Part shown: in pieces, positions 35,416-48,034 of the stretch
Layout of the letters: every line of letters begins with the position of its first letter
Position numbering within the stretch: the first letter of the stretch is position 1
NCBI GenBank assembly: GCA_022225965.2
Contig: JAKJXP020000086.1
Location: 150,531-214,530 of the forward strand
DNA from: Diatrype stigma
Taxonomy: Eukaryota > Ascomycota > Sordariomycetes > Xylariales > Diatrypaceae
Length of the DNA stretch: 64,000 bases
Reading direction: 5' to 3'
Position numbers and translations under genes: made by a program
The notes under the pieces: model-generated
The model's input: the letters and a program-made list of their open reading frames with translations, nothing else
Told to the model about the DNA's origin: nothing
The model's database searches: none

Positions 35416-37140
35416 TCGGAATTAAAACCTTTCATTTCGGGTTTCGGTTCTTTCTTATCTTTTTTTTCGTTTTGCCGAATAATAGCCGTACGTTTTATTA
35501 AAGGTTCTTTTATTTCGGCTTTAACTTAACGGATATTCCTTAATTTAACGAATTTTTAATTAAGATTAACTTTAACTTTTTTCCTTTTCTTTTAATTCGT
35601 TTTTTCGAACGCTTTAATTAATTAGTTATTTTAACTTTCGATAGCAATAAGCCTGCTACTAAATTCGTTAAACGCCCGGCCGATTTTCCGAAATAATAGC
35701 CGCGTAATGGGTTTTCCGAAAACGAAATCGAATTTTGTTAAGCTTTTTAAAAAAAAAATGGATATTCCTAAAACATTTAAATATTTTTATATCCAAATCG
35801 GCAATGGATTATAGGAAATTAAGTAATTATACGATATCGGCCGACTGCGATTTCGGGACATTCCTTTTATTCGGAACTACTTTTACGTACGAATTTAATA
35901 ATGCTAACTTTCGATTAACGGATTATATTCCTATTGCTTTAAAGTCTTTTAAACTAAATCTTAAAGTTATTATAACTTTTTTTAAGCCATATTAAGCGCC
36001 TAAAAAAAATCGGGTTTATCTGTAACTTCCGAAATCCGGTCGTAACAGCGCTTCCGAAACCAGATCCGAAAGCGGCGCTTAAAAACGAAAAACATACTTA
36101 TATTAAACGGCTATTATACGTACGAAAAATATAAAAGCAAAAAGATTATATAAATCTTATTTAAGAAGCAAATTTATATAAATTTCTTCGTTATATGGCT
36201 ATTATGGCCGTCGAAAATAAAAAGCCGCCATTTAAAAAAATTAACCGGTTTAATATAAAAAATAAACACTTTCTTTAATTACTTTAGGCCTATTTCGATA
36301 TTCGTCCAGCCATTTATGGATATAATAAAATACCAATTCTCGTATAATTAATTCTTTTTATTCGGAAACCATTATTATTATACGTTAATTCCTGTAAAAA
36401 TAATAAGCAACGGAAAAAACTTATTATCGATATTTATATACGTTATTATCGAAGTTCATCGGCGTTTATAGGCATTTTTTAAAAAAATAAACTTCTTAAA
36501 GGCTTTATTAAGTACGAAACGGTTTTTTATGCCCTTTATAGCCCCGAATTCGTTCGCGTTTTATCGGTTATAAAGGAAGATTTTCTTAATTTTTTTCAGT
36601 TTTAAGCGATCGAATAATACGTTATCCGTAATAATAATTGCTTTATTAAACCGCTTATAATTAATTATTCCGCCCTTAAAAATGCGAATTTCAAAATAGC
36701 GCTTAAAGAAACGCGTTATTTACCGTTTTCCAAAACGTTCGGGCCGGCCGGTATTAAGAAATATACGTTATATATATGCCCGGAATTAAACGTAAAAAAA
36801 AGCGTAACCTAATTTGCCTTAAATTATAATTTATCGCGATAAAGCGTTTTTTTATTTTTTCGAAAGAATTTGCCGGGCTTTATTTATTTTTTCGCAAATA
36901 AGAATATTTATTAAGCGGCGCCGAAAATAAATGCGTTTAATTTAATTAATCTTAAAAGCCGCTTAAATAAACCTTTTATTTGCGACGTTATTAATTGCCT
37001 TTATAATACGTAATTAAGTAAAAACAATTATATTATTCGAATTATTAAAAACTGCTAAATAAAAAGGTCTGTTTTATTTTACTAAAGGACGTTATTTAAA
37101 GGGAATATTTATAAGTAAAAATTAGGTCTATACGTAATGG
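35416..37140 (+). pseudogene. RIP-degraded coding relic, unrecognised
   Basis: AT-rich sequence outside all delimited elements. Plus-strand fragments such as FGTFLLFGTTFTYEFNNANFRLTDY (shortened) near 35,860, KYTLYICPELNV near 36,760 and INAFNLINLKSRLNKPF near 36,920 look like real protein sequence with stops at RIP-type positions. I cannot name the family. It is a duplicated host gene or an older element. Composition returns to normal by about 37,150. Confidence 0.45.
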
Positions 37141-37398
37141 CCTCGAAATTTTTAATATGGGCGTAAAGGGGCTGGTGCGTGAACCGGGCGTTTGACTTAA
37201 TTATACTTTACAGGAGATAACCGCTAATAAAAGGCTAGAGAAGGTAGGAAATAATAGTATTACGAAACAGAAAATATGAAAGTACACCCGCCATAACTCC
37301 TTTCCCAGCTCCCTTTTCCATTCTCCCTTTGGATTAGTATTTATATGCTTATGCTTTACTGTTGAATTCGTAATCATACTTCATAGACACATCCTTCC

Positions 37399-40300
37399 CT
37401 ATACACCCCAACCCCCTGCCCCTGGCTGACGCTCGCTGTACCTGAAAGGCTGTTGCTGTACACCCCCCATTGGAGCGTTCGATGAAGTGCTGTGCTCCGT
37501 TGACTGAGTGTGCATGTTTTGGTTAGACGCAGGAGGCATATTCATAGCGCTTGATTGAATACCCATCCCCATGCTTCCCATCCCGGGCTGCCCCATTCCC
37601 GCATTGATTACCCCGGGATTCCCCATAGTGGTGGCTGCGTTTGCCATACCGCTAGGTCCTGCGTTCCACGATTGGAACGTTGGAACTCCCCCCTGGAATT
37701 GAAACTGGGGCCGGAACCTCTGAGGCGCGCTCATATTCAGCCCTGCTTGGTCTCCGTATGGAGCCATGTTTGGTTGCGGCGGCGGATTCCACGCCCCTGA
37801 CACGCCAAACCCATCTTGCTGCGCGTAAGGAAGTTCCTGGCCACCGAAACCGACTTGACTGACTTGATTCTGATTGAAGTTGTCGTATCGTTGTTCCTTC
37901 TTGTGGTTCAAGGTGTCATCCCCGCGCTGATGCTTTACTTCATATAAGTATGAATTGAACTCCATTGACACTCTTGACACCTTGTCAAAGTGCTCCATCC
38001 TGACCTGAATGGGACCGGGAATATTGAAGTTTTGCTTTTGCCACTCAGCCAATGCCACAGCTGTCTGGAATGCATTGCGGATCTGCCGGGCATTCCATAC
38101 GGGTTTATGTTCCGGTTTAGACTGCTGAGCACCCCAGAGATTCCGAGCGAACTCTAGAATCTCTGCTTTGTGGAACTTAATAAGACGCGACTCATCGGTC
38201 GGCGAGGCTTCAAGGGACAGCCTCTCCGTACGTTCGATTTGCATTTGCCAAATTTTCTCGGTTTGAGCTGCTTGCAGGGGTGGATAGTAGAGTGCCATTG
38301 ACATCCGGGACTTGAACGCTTCGTCGAAAGAGCCCACTTTGTTTGTCGTGAGAAAGAGGACACCTTCGTAGTACTCTAGGACCCGAAGGAAAACTGTGTG
38401 CATTCACTATTATTATACATAAATATTGAGATTGCGTTGTTGACACGACTCACCAGACACTAAGGCATTACCGTTCGATATTATCTTGGCTTCTTTCTGC
38501 TAAGAACACATCCGCCTCATCCAAAAGTAGGACACAGTCCCAAGCCTGGGCCATCTGAAATGAAGATTGTAGGTTCGATTCGACGTCCCGAGGAGTAGTT
38601 CCAAGGTCACCTGTTCATTTGTCAGCCTCTTGTCGTTGCCCCCTTTTTCTCAGTTAACATACCACACGTAATTGGAAGCAAAGGCTTGTTGTAGTATTGT
38701 GCAACTGTTTCTACACCATGGTCAATCTCCTTATCAATCAATGGGTTCCTGCTTACCATGTGATTCATATACTCACCTGCTGTGGACGTCTTTCCCACAC
38801 CGGGAACACCGTGAAGTAGGATTACAAGCCCCTTTCCTGTATGTCCCGTTAGCCCTGCCATGTCAAGGAGAATTCAAGGAAGCACACACCTTTGTCTTGG
38901 ATCAAGTCAAACTGCCGCCTCTCTGACGTACTTTTTGTGAAGTGGGTAGCCATCATAGACTGGATTAAAGACCTGTGGTTGGGATCTATCTGAAGAGAAT
39001 CCCACGCGGAGGGTTCCGATTTCATTCTCTTCAGGTCATGCTCCTGAGAGACAGACCCCCCTCTTCCAAGGGGTATGGATGCTATGTAGTGGATAATTAG
39101 ATGCATTCTTCATAGGAGTGCGATAACTCAAGCTCACCCCAACGGCGGGTTCGCAAAACAAATGCAAACACCCTCTCGGGCAATAGCAATACATCATCAC
39201 CTGTCGGTAGTGTTCGTTCATATGACCCAAGTTCATGCTCCCGTTTCGTAAGGCGAAGGACTCGGTCATTGAAGTAAAAATCCCATCCGCTGTCATCTTC
39301 TATCGAAATGTCGCGTGAGCCACGCCCCGGTGGTGCTCGAAGCTCGGGGTTCCTTGTTTGGTCATACTTGGGAACCCATTCTGGTAGTAACTGTAGACAT
39401 CGCTGAAAGTCTACGACTACAGGACTCTCGATCATCTCCGGCAATTCTGCTACGGACCCCATCCTTCCCGAATCTGGGCGTCGCAGGACATTCCCCCCGG
39501 GATCGCGTGAGAGGCTTCGGCCGCTATAGTAACAGTAAGAAACCTTGGTGTAGGAGATGAAATTTAATCCCCTTTCCGTTAGAATATTGCGATTTACAAG
39601 TCCTTCATTCTCGGCGACCCGTAATGGTATGATTGGAAGGGCTCGGATGAACTTTAGGTCATCGAACTCGTTTAACCAGAATTTTCTCTCCACACGGACG
39701 AATTGGAAGCCATCAAAGTCAATATAAAAGCAATCAAGCTGGAACGGGACGGAGTTTGTCCGGGTGTGGCTGAGGCTGCGGATGATTTGTCCTTGGTTCG
39801 TCGATGAATGCTTACGACCTCCAGTTCCTTGGATCACGCGCCAAAGCTTCTGTGGTACTGCAGCATCCTTGATGTATACAATAGTACCGGGACTGTATAG
39901 ATGCCATAGTTCGTGGAAGTATATATGGTCCACATCCACATTTTGTAGTGCGTTTCGGAGAGGGCAGATGTACTCATCCAGGAAAGACACCAATACTCTA
40001 AGATCTTGCGCGGCTTCTTGGCGTCCTTCAAGCGTCAGCGATTCCAATTCTTGGTATGATGTTAATTTAGTCTCAGCCCGTCCTCGATCAGAGCCCGCAC
40101 TGTCCAGTAACTGTTCATTGTCTATGGTCTTCATTGTCTGTTCTTGGTCTATTGGAGTCCCTGGAATTTCCGTGGGTACCTTGCAAAGATGGACCAATTC
40201 AGACTGTCGCTGTCGGATCTTGCTCTCGAAATATACGAAGAACTTGAATGGCCTTAGAAAGATTGGGGCCAATGTCCAATGCACTGGTGATACATCAGCG

Positions 40301-41089
40301 GCGATGGTAGCTAAGATTCTCCTAACTGGAAGGGAACACAAGCGGAGCTGGGGTGGGAGCACTTTGATTCCCTTTGAAAGGCGCGACGAATCGACGATCC
40401 CCTGAGGCTCTAGCTTGGTATCAAGGTAGTTTTCCCCACTCTCTCCACCAACAGGGGGTTCCTCTGATAGGATATATATAGCATGATGTTGTTGTCCAAA
40501 TTTTACTTCTTGGTATGCTTGCCACTCAGGCCAGGTAAGAGACTTGATTTCTGGTGTTGATTTGATGAGTGCGACACTTTGAGTTCGGGGAGGACGCTGC
40601 TCAGCATTACCACAAGTTTCCAAAATCCCAGTAACCCATTTTAGCATCTGCAGGTGCCGAAGCAAGGAATTCACTTGAAATCGGATGTCCTTCGGAAATA
40701 GGTCCTGTCGTGTTCTCAACGTACTACTGACGGTCTTCATATAGGCTGCACTGTACTGTTCGGGTTCTTTTGGTAGTGCTGATACATCCGAACCATCTTC
40801 GTCCGTGTAATCTCCTTCAGTATCATTTTGGGAAGCATGTTCGTCGCCATCATCGCCAGTGGTCTGTCCAGTGGCTTTGTCTTCCTCGATGTCTTGGGCT
40901 TTCTATTGAAAGATATCAATATATAGAGAACGGAGGATTGACACTAGTAGTCTACTAGTGGATAATACTCACAGTACGTGCAATAGATGGTCTTGTGTTG
41001 CTCTCTTGGTTATCAAGTTGATTATTTTCCATGCTCAGATTGTGCCCTTCGGTTAAATGGGAGCTCGTAGCTACAAACATACTTTTCAT
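37399..41089 (-). CDS. AAA+ ATPase (fungal cytoplasmic/nuclear family), seven exons, apparent frameshift
   Basis: Exons on the minus strand: 41089-40973, 40902-39138, 39081-38890, 38836-38777, 38710-38663, 38610-38454 and 38393-37399, about 1,110 residues. All donors are GT and all acceptors AG. The N-terminal ~690 residues are a long acidic region plus the conserved family domain (ending FVLRTRRW). The AAA core follows: Walker A HGVPGVGKTST (exon 4), PITCG, Walker B CVLLLDEADVF (exon 6), and sensor 1 LFLTTNKVGSFDEAF with SRM (exon 7). The C-terminal ~150 residues are Gly/Met/Gln-rich. An extra base (forward A38470) breaks the conserved RNALVS motif at the end of exon 6, and no alternative splice restores the frame. 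Either the gene is inactivated or the base is an assembly error. It lies next to the RIP block. The substrate is unknown. Confidence 0.82.
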
Positions 41090-41676
41090 ACGTGACGGAA
41101 ATCAAACACTGGAAAAGTAAAGATTTGAAGTCACTTCCGTAAAGGATAAGTCATTGAAAAGAGGAAGTCTTCCTTATCATTGCTGTTCAATCATGGAATA
41201 CAACAATTGGGGGTAGTGAGCTGTAGGCTTCGTCTTTTGATGAAGTAAAAAAGACATATCAGGTATCTCCACGGTGAACGTAGCGCGTCTTTATTTCCCC
41301 CCTTATATCACCCGTGGGTGGTAGACAAGTCGTCGGGTCATTTGATCTCACAAAATACACTGGCCTGGTATGACGAGTATCCATGTAGGGAGCCTATCTC
41401 GACGACTTGGTCACTTTGAATGGAATACAAAGCCCCAGAGAACACGAATATGATGACTTGTCTGTTACACTATATAACCAAAAATACGCAGTCACTTCGC
41501 ATATACGAAGTTGTATTATTATCTGCACGCAATAACCCGCCATGAGGTCGTAGTCTTGAAATTCGGTCCCCGGAGACCCCATACTCCCTTGTTTGCCACT
41601 TGAACTATGAAGAAACCATTACGCTTGATTCAAGACTTCATATGAATTACTTTCCATCGCGGAACTCCTCAAAGTA
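41090..41676. other. Divergent intergenic region
   Basis: The 590 bp between the divergent AAA+ and NACHT-like genes should hold both promoters. I see no coding sequence. A 62-residue minus-strand frame at 41,394-41,582 is not convincing. Confidence 0.5.
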
Positions 41677-43586
41677 ATGACTGAATACGTCGATACCTTC
41701 ATAGAGAGGAAAGCTCCACAGCTTGATCCTAGCTGGCAAATTTCGGCAACTAAGAATTTCATTAGACATCACAAAAACGCATCCAAGAGGTCAGTTCACC
41801 CTATGACTCATCTGGGATGGTCGATGTCCTCTCTAGCGGTGTATTTTAACATATAAGAATCGTGTAGGGCTCACGAGAAAACAACTTCGTTCAAAAACTT
41901 CCTTGGCAGGTTCATCAGGCATACCAAGGAAGAACACATAAAATCTTTTGATGTGAATCGAATATTCTGTTGGGAGGATGTGAAAGTTATGGCATCTGAT
42001 GCAATGGAGCAAGATGTGAATAAGGCAAAACTGCGTCGAAACCCTTTCCGAGCTGCCGGGCGATCACTTCAACAGAACGCCTCCAATCTAGAGATACTTG
42101 TAGAGTTCCTGCCAAATAATGAGTTTACAAGCATCCTCTGTGGAGCTCTGACTCTGGTGTTTAGTGTGAGTACTATTCCAGCTTTCAACCCTAGTCTATA
42201 TATACATACCTATCTATGCTGACTTCGTGGCGGATAACAAGGCCGCAAGACGCCTGGATGAGGCTAGATGCAAGATATTCAACTGCCTCGAAAGTTTGCC
42301 CGAAATTATTATGAATACCGAAACATATGTAGATATTTACGATGAAGATCCGAAGATCTGGATGGCCGCAGAAGATCTCTACCTTGGTATCCTTGATGGT
42401 GTGAAGGGTATGCTCCAATGGATTGATGGGTCTGCCTTTGGTACGCATCACTGACTATAATCATTCGGTGCTAATGGTACTAACTTAAGTGGCTATATGA
42501 GAACATGCTTGGAAATCGTTGCTTTCCTCAGCTACCTACAACAAGGACTTAGAAGAGACAATCATCAAGAAAGGAATCGAAGACAAAGTGGTTCAATTTC
42601 GCGAGGCTGTCCTAGCAAGCATGCATAGGCGCATAAAGCATGGCGAAAATTCCATCCGGACAATACAGACCCAACTGAACTTCCTTGTTTATTCTGCTCA
42701 ATGGAGAGATGGTACGTCAATTAGCCTCGTGGTGAAGTCGGTTCCAAGGGTGGAAGGTTGATTCGTAGCAACTTCAGAGAATCCGCAAGCAATAATTCTG
42801 TTGAAGACGTCATTTCTCAACCTTAGCCAACTACGACACCTGATTCAGGTCGACCAGGGCATCACTCAGAGAGATATAGAGATTGCTATGCTCGATGCCC
42901 AAAACGTATGCCCACCGAGTCTTATCAGCCATTCCATGGATGTCCTAAGGGATGCTAGGTTCGGGATGTGGCTGCAGTCCAACATGTCTGATATGCTGCT
43001 GATCAATGGACGAATGCAACTCAGTCCTGTGCAGGAAGCCACATCACCATTAACGATAATCACTTGTTTACTTTCTAAAAAAATTCTCCAAAGAGCAAGT
43101 CAGTGCTTCTCTTTGGTGTATTTCTGCTGTCAACACAATACGTCAGAAGACCCCTACTATGGATCGGGCGGGATGTTACGCTGCCTCAGCTCACAGCTTC
43201 TGGACGCTACCGCGGAAGAGCAATTTGATTTCTCAGCCATTGACCTAACATTTGTCGATGGCATCAAAGCTCAGAATCTCGAAATTCTCTACAAGCTGTT
43301 CAAGTCATTGTTGTTCTCTGCGACTCACAGAGTCATCTTCGTGATAATCGACGGAGTGTCAGGAATGGAAGAAGGGCCCATGTTTCAAGACTTTGGAAAT
43401 GTAGTGCTTTCATTGAGGGATCTTGTAGCTGAGTTGAACAGGCTTGGTAATAGGGTTGTGATCAAGGTGCTGCTCACTAATCCATCAACTAGTATCCATG
43501 GATATCGGTGGCTGCCGAAGGAATGCATACTTGAGTTGGATGATGTGAAAGAATGCACGGACCCCCTTTTTACTGAAGACATTTGA
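41677..43586 (+). CDS. STAND/NACHT-like protein lacking Walker A
   Basis: Five exons (41677-41789, 41868-42165, 42242-42440, 42532-42711, 42769-43586) with canonical splice sites and consistent phases give 535 residues. The N-terminal half (MTEYVDTFIERKAPQ..., NLEILVEFLPNNEFTSILCGALTLVFS, YLGILDGVKGMLQWI) matches the helical domain found at the start of many fungal NACHT/ankyrin proteins. The C-terminal half (LVYFCCQHNTSEDPYYGSGGMLRCLSSQLL, HRVIFVIIDGVSGMEE) follows the NTPase layout, including a Walker B-like hhhhIDG. The region where GxxxxGKS should stand reads LSPVQEATSPLTIITCLL, so nucleotide binding is unlikely. There is no C-terminal repeat domain. It could act as a regulator or partner of full STAND receptors in heterokaryon incompatibility-type immunity. 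That role is inferred. Confidence 0.72.
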
Positions 43587-43754
43587 AGCGTCTTGTCAGG
43601 GGGGCGTTCGAGGAGAATTGCACGTTCTAGTATGCCCATAGATAGCTCGTATAAAAGGATCATCTTGCCCGTGTTTGATTATTCTAATCTAATACCGAAA
43701 CCATCACATCAACGTACCATAATCAACCCCTACCCCCTTTTTACCTTTACCACG

Positions 43755-44528
43755 CTAACACCAGTAATCAACCGACACACCCACAGTCTCACTCGGCACC
43801 ATATCCACCTCGTTACGACCCTCGTTGTTGATCGAATCCATCTTCGCCCGGAACGCCAGCACCTCGGAGCAGGGCACCTCCTGGGACGAGGTCTTCTTCT
43901 GCCCCAGGTACACGGACTTGTCGTCCCAGCCGCCCATGGCCGGCAGCATGGACGCGGCGCCCGCGGTCTCGAGCTGCTGCGCGAGGCTGTAGGTCGGCAC
44001 CTGGCCGGCGGGGAACCCGGGGAGCTGGGTGAAGCGGACGTAGCCGTCGCCCTCGACCTCGAACTGCGTGTCCTCCTGCAGGTCCAGGTACCAGGTGAGC
44101 TTGCAGGTCTTGGCCCGCGCCACGTCGACGCCCTCGAAGATCAGCACCTGCTCTAGGACAGGATCCTCCGGCCGCGATGTGTCGTTGAGCAGGTAGAATC
44201 TGCTGCTCGGCTCGTCGTACTGCTGGTCGGGCGAGTTGGCGTTGATGGCCCAGTAGGTCGACGGCATCACTCGAAGGCCTGACTGGCTCTGGTCTGTAGG
44301 ACAAGCTGGGCCGGGACTGGTGGTGGGCTGCTCCGTCGTTGTTTCACAGGGGTCATGGTCGAAGCAGCCGTCAATGGCGCCACACTTGTAATACCATGTA
44401 CCGGAAGCACATTCTGCCCAGCGCGGCTGCACAAGTGACGATGATGGTAGGTTTTGAGTTACCGGGGCGGCGAGTGCGAAGGCCGCCAGGCAGACTGCTG
44501 AGGTGATGGATAGGCTTAAGGGAGACAT
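43755..44528 (-). CDS. Secreted But2-domain protein
   Basis: A single-exon frame of 257 residues. Residues 1-20 form a signal peptide (SITSAVCLAAFALAAP). A Cys-rich segment, CASGTWYYKCGAIDGCFDHDPC (split here as CASGTWYYKCG and DGCFDHDPC), and a Thr/Pro linker follow. The rest fits the But2 C-terminal domain: FEGVDVARAKTCKLTWYLDL, a central TYSLAQQLE and a terminal VDYWC. Such proteins are common in ascomycete secretomes, and their molecular role is not settled. The last exon's third-position GC is high. The antisense and offset frames here are shadows. A TATA-like element lies about 120 bp upstream. Confidence 0.82.
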   Translation of the reverse strand: MSPLSLSITSAVCLAAFALAAPVTQNLPSSSLVQPRWAECASGTWYYKCGAIDGCFDHDPCETTTEQPTTSPGPACPTDQSQSGLRVMPSTYWAINANSPDQQYDEPSSRFYLLNDTSRPEDPVLEQVLIFEGVDVARAKTCKLTWYLDLQEDTQFEVEGDGYVRFTQLPGFPAGQVPTYSLAQQLETAGAASMLPAMGGWDDKSVYLGQKKTSSQEVPCSEVLAFRAKMDSINNEGRNEVDMVPSETVGVSVDYWC

Positions 44529-44650
44529 GGTGGATGAAGTAATTATATGATATTACTGATTAATAATGTATATGTGTGTATTATATGTTCAAATGGCTTG
44601 ACGACTGATGTTTTGTACAAGAGATCCTCCATCGTCACGGAAATGGCGTC

Positions 44651-44659
44651 TTTTATATA
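44651..44659 (-). promoter_or_regulatory. TATA-box-like element of the But2 gene
   Basis: TATATAAAA on the minus strand, about 123 bp upstream of the ATG at 44,528. Position and sequence fit a core promoter. Confidence 0.4.
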
Positions 44660-47600
44660 CGTCGATGTTCTAATCCGAAGTGAGGTTTCTTAACCTTCAC
44701 GATCTAGTATTTGACTGTTAGTAGCTAAATATAGCCTGTGGAGGCTGGAGTTGAGGCTTGCGCTGCGATATGCGCGATGCAATGTCCTCTTGCTTACGCC
44801 GCTAACCAACACCGACTTGCTCAGCCTACTTTTCAACCAACACCACGATCAGCTAACTCACGCTACCCAGCCAGGCGCAGGCGGGATCTAAATTCGTGCC
44901 CACCAAACAATGATCAAGGTAGTGATTTGTATCTTGAGCTCATATTATCTGAGTCGTGACAGCAAAGTAAAGTAGAAGACCCTAAAGTAGGGGTTGGGCT
45001 TTGTCGATGTTAGGTAAGACGCAATGCACAAGCAGTGTCTACGGAAGTGGACTCTTGCCAACAAAGAGTCGAACTCGAATGCTCTTGGCAGACAGACCAA
45101 CATAACTCTGAACCTTGATTGGCACCTCGGGTTCTGCACCCGAATGATCCCCCCTTTCAGATTCGGAGCTTGTTATAACTGACAGCTTGGATATGCAGCA
45201 AGGATGCTTCTACATGAGAATGCAGATAACTGCATACGCAGTATGGATGAAGCTCTAATTCTCAATACGCATTGCCTAATAATAGAATCAGTAGGAAAGG
45301 CTTTCTCGCTTCTGACAACCATCTTGGGCATCCGCAGATCCCAGTATTGGGAACCGATACGGACAGGAAGGCTCTGGGTGGATGGTATCGCTATAAGATG
45401 CTTGCTACTCCCAGCTAGTGGATACTGACAGCTTGGCTGGATTGCGCTGCAGAGCGAGTGGTATGTTAGGTGACGTGGATGCCCTGTGCGGAAACGGTCT
45501 GTTGAGATACTGGGATGAGCAGGCAAGCCTCTCCCTGTTGCCCAGTACTCGCGATTCTCTCGGGAGTATATGTCTAGATGGTACCGTGGACGCGCACCAA
45601 TATCGCGGGGGTTTGTGTGTCGATTACGAACATACCTCGTCTGCGATATGTGCATAACACAGCCGCAAGTAATGGAGATACCAACCAGCGAGGCGGAACC
45701 ACTTGTACTAACGATGACGAATGTGAAGACATCTTGGCTAGCCTACTGCGTCGCCGAGCGTCGAGCTGCGGCCCCGCGAAGGTGTCCCACACATCGTCGC
45801 GGACGCTCCAGGTGCCGCTGTGGAACGTCAAGCGATATCTGCTGTCGGTAGGCAAACAAGTTCGTCGACGAGTTCGTACACCCGTCACGGCACGTCAAGA
45901 CGTCGACCTCACAGCCCTGCTCGATGCACCGCCGTCATCAACTCGTACACGATGCTAGCCGCCTGCCTGTCCACCTAGCTCCCTCCCTTCGTGCCTGTGC
46001 GACCTTTCAAATATGTGGTCAGGGAGCGAAGCATCGCGCACACAGAGACGGTGCTAGTAGTGACCTATCCGGTTGAGGACCAGAATCAAGACCAGACCGA
46101 GAACAAGGTGTTCTCAGGAGTCCAGTGCGGCGACAAGAGCGAAAAAGCAGGTGTCGACGAACGACACGAGGCTGAGCTGGGTCGGCGCGAGCCAAGTGGT
46201 TTGGCAATGGCGGTCATACCACATTCTTAGTTCACAGACTAAGGATGGTGTAAGAACAGTGATGGTTTGAGCCAAGGGATTGGTAGTACACGGGACACTA
46301 CAGCGAGCTCCGCACAAGGCAACTATCCGGTAGCTGCTATCTGGACCAGTCCGATAGCAACAGCTTTCACCGAACCGCCACGCACGCCGTTCATGTGGTG
46401 CGGCGCTCGGCGATGTATCACGGACAGGTAGCAACATGAATTTTTGAAGTTTGCATATGCAATGCATGGTGTGGAACAGTATGTCAATTATCTATTTGTA
46501 TCAAGTCTCGTACTTGGCTTGCCTGTTGCTTCATGCCTACCTTCGTCGCTCCATTACAACTCTAGGACTATGCGTCGATCTATTCCCCAGTTAGCTTTAG
46601 ACTCTATAACACCTGTGTTCCTCGAACTATCGTCGTTGTTGGCAGAGGGTCATGAGGCAGAAAGAAATGCGGGGGTGACGAATGGGGATGTTTGTGTAGC
46701 TTCAGTGACTGGGTTTTGGTTTCATATGAATTCAATACAGGTCTCCAGTGACTCATCATCAGCTTCAGGGGGGGTTATGAATGGATATATAAGGACAGAG
46801 TATGATTGTTACTCAGGACGTACCATTGGAAAGCCATTGCTATCTGGCCCCAGCGTTGCTGTGGAAGTTTGTTAATTCAATAGGATTCAATAGGAAACCC
46901 CCGACACACGACGCTCGAAAAGCAGCACGATCTGTGGCATCTTCTCAGCAGCGACGTTCATACGTCGCCCAGAAACTGCAGCTATTGCATCGCAATGGTA
47001 GAACCTTTGAAACTTTCGTCGAGATAGACCGCCATGAACTTAAGATGGCCGAGATGTTGGTTTGACGTGAGTTGGAAATGGTATGTATTGGAAAGAGAAA
47101 AAGGGTGGAGTCGCGGAAAACTCTGCTGAGATGCAGACATTCTGCTAGCGCGAAATTGGAAACTGTTAGTGCGGAATCCCTTATGACGTAATTACGCGAC
47201 TGGAAATGGAAGTCTTATCCATCAGGATTTTAATAGTATGTTCACCAATCAACGGAAAACTACTACTTTTTTATCATCATATGTGTTTCATCTTGTCTGG
47301 ATCATTGGACGGTCGGTCAGAGGACTTACAGCAGAGACCCGATCAAAAAGGCTATCCAGCCATGGCAGACAACCTATGATCAATGACATATAAGTCGTCG
47401 ACGAAGAAACCCAGTTCGAGTACAAATGCTGGCCTTGGATGAACTGATGATTGCACCCAGACTATACCTCAACTGTAAAATAATCTCATGAGAAAGACGA
47501 AGAGGAAAGAAAGGATATCGGGAATGGTATTCCACACCTTGGTATCCTGAAGGAAGCAACGCTGGAGTAAGAGGGACGGAAAAGAAACACAAGAATCCTG

Positions 47601-48034
47601 ACTCCATGGTATTACTTTAGTACCGAAAGCTTGGGGGAAGGAATAAGGAAAGGGGGTGAGAAGAAGATGGTGCACATGTCAAGTGGGCAAGTAGATGCCA
47701 GTGGGAGAGGTTCCGAGACAGTTGGAACCTTGTAAGGCAGATAGGTTAAGCACGAACATTGCATGGGGAAGGACACAGTCATTCTGAGCGGGAAGGTGCA
47801 AGTAGGTGCATGGGCGCATGTGCCATCCAGCGCCTCTATTGGAACTTAGGAGCTGGTAGCTACATGCAACTTAAGCAATCTCAAGGACAGCGAGACATGA
47901 TAGCGACATTGTCCCATTATCAATTAACGTTAGATAGTATATGCCTACATATATACTACATCCAACCCTTATCCTATATACTTAATTCATACATGTCGCA
48001 TCAAACGCAGGTGGGCTCCGACTAGATAGCTCCC
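44660..48034. other. 3.4-kb base-balanced region without a supported gene
   Basis: Many short overlapping frames on both strands, none with clear domains or splice structure. The longest is a 143-codon plus frame at 46,444-46,875 with a mildly hydrophobic N-terminus. A GC-rich stretch at 45,560-45,960 has open frames on both strands, as expected from composition. It may contain a decayed gene. GACAGCTTGG is repeated at about 45,180 and 45,427. Confidence 0.4.

Noticed and set aside
35416..37140. Starship captain (DUF3435 tyrosine recombinase) relic
   Set aside because: The surviving peptide fragments do not match the captain motif order I know, and no Starship boundary is visible.
43813..44304. 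163-codon minus frame overlapping the But2 gene
   Set aside because: It is Arg/Gly/Ala-rich and out of frame with a well-supported secreted protein, so it is a compositional shadow.
45060..45130. Possible minus-strand tRNA (GAGTTCGACTC near 45,075)
   Set aside because: The T stem does not reach five pairs with a seven-base loop, and the other arms do not form.
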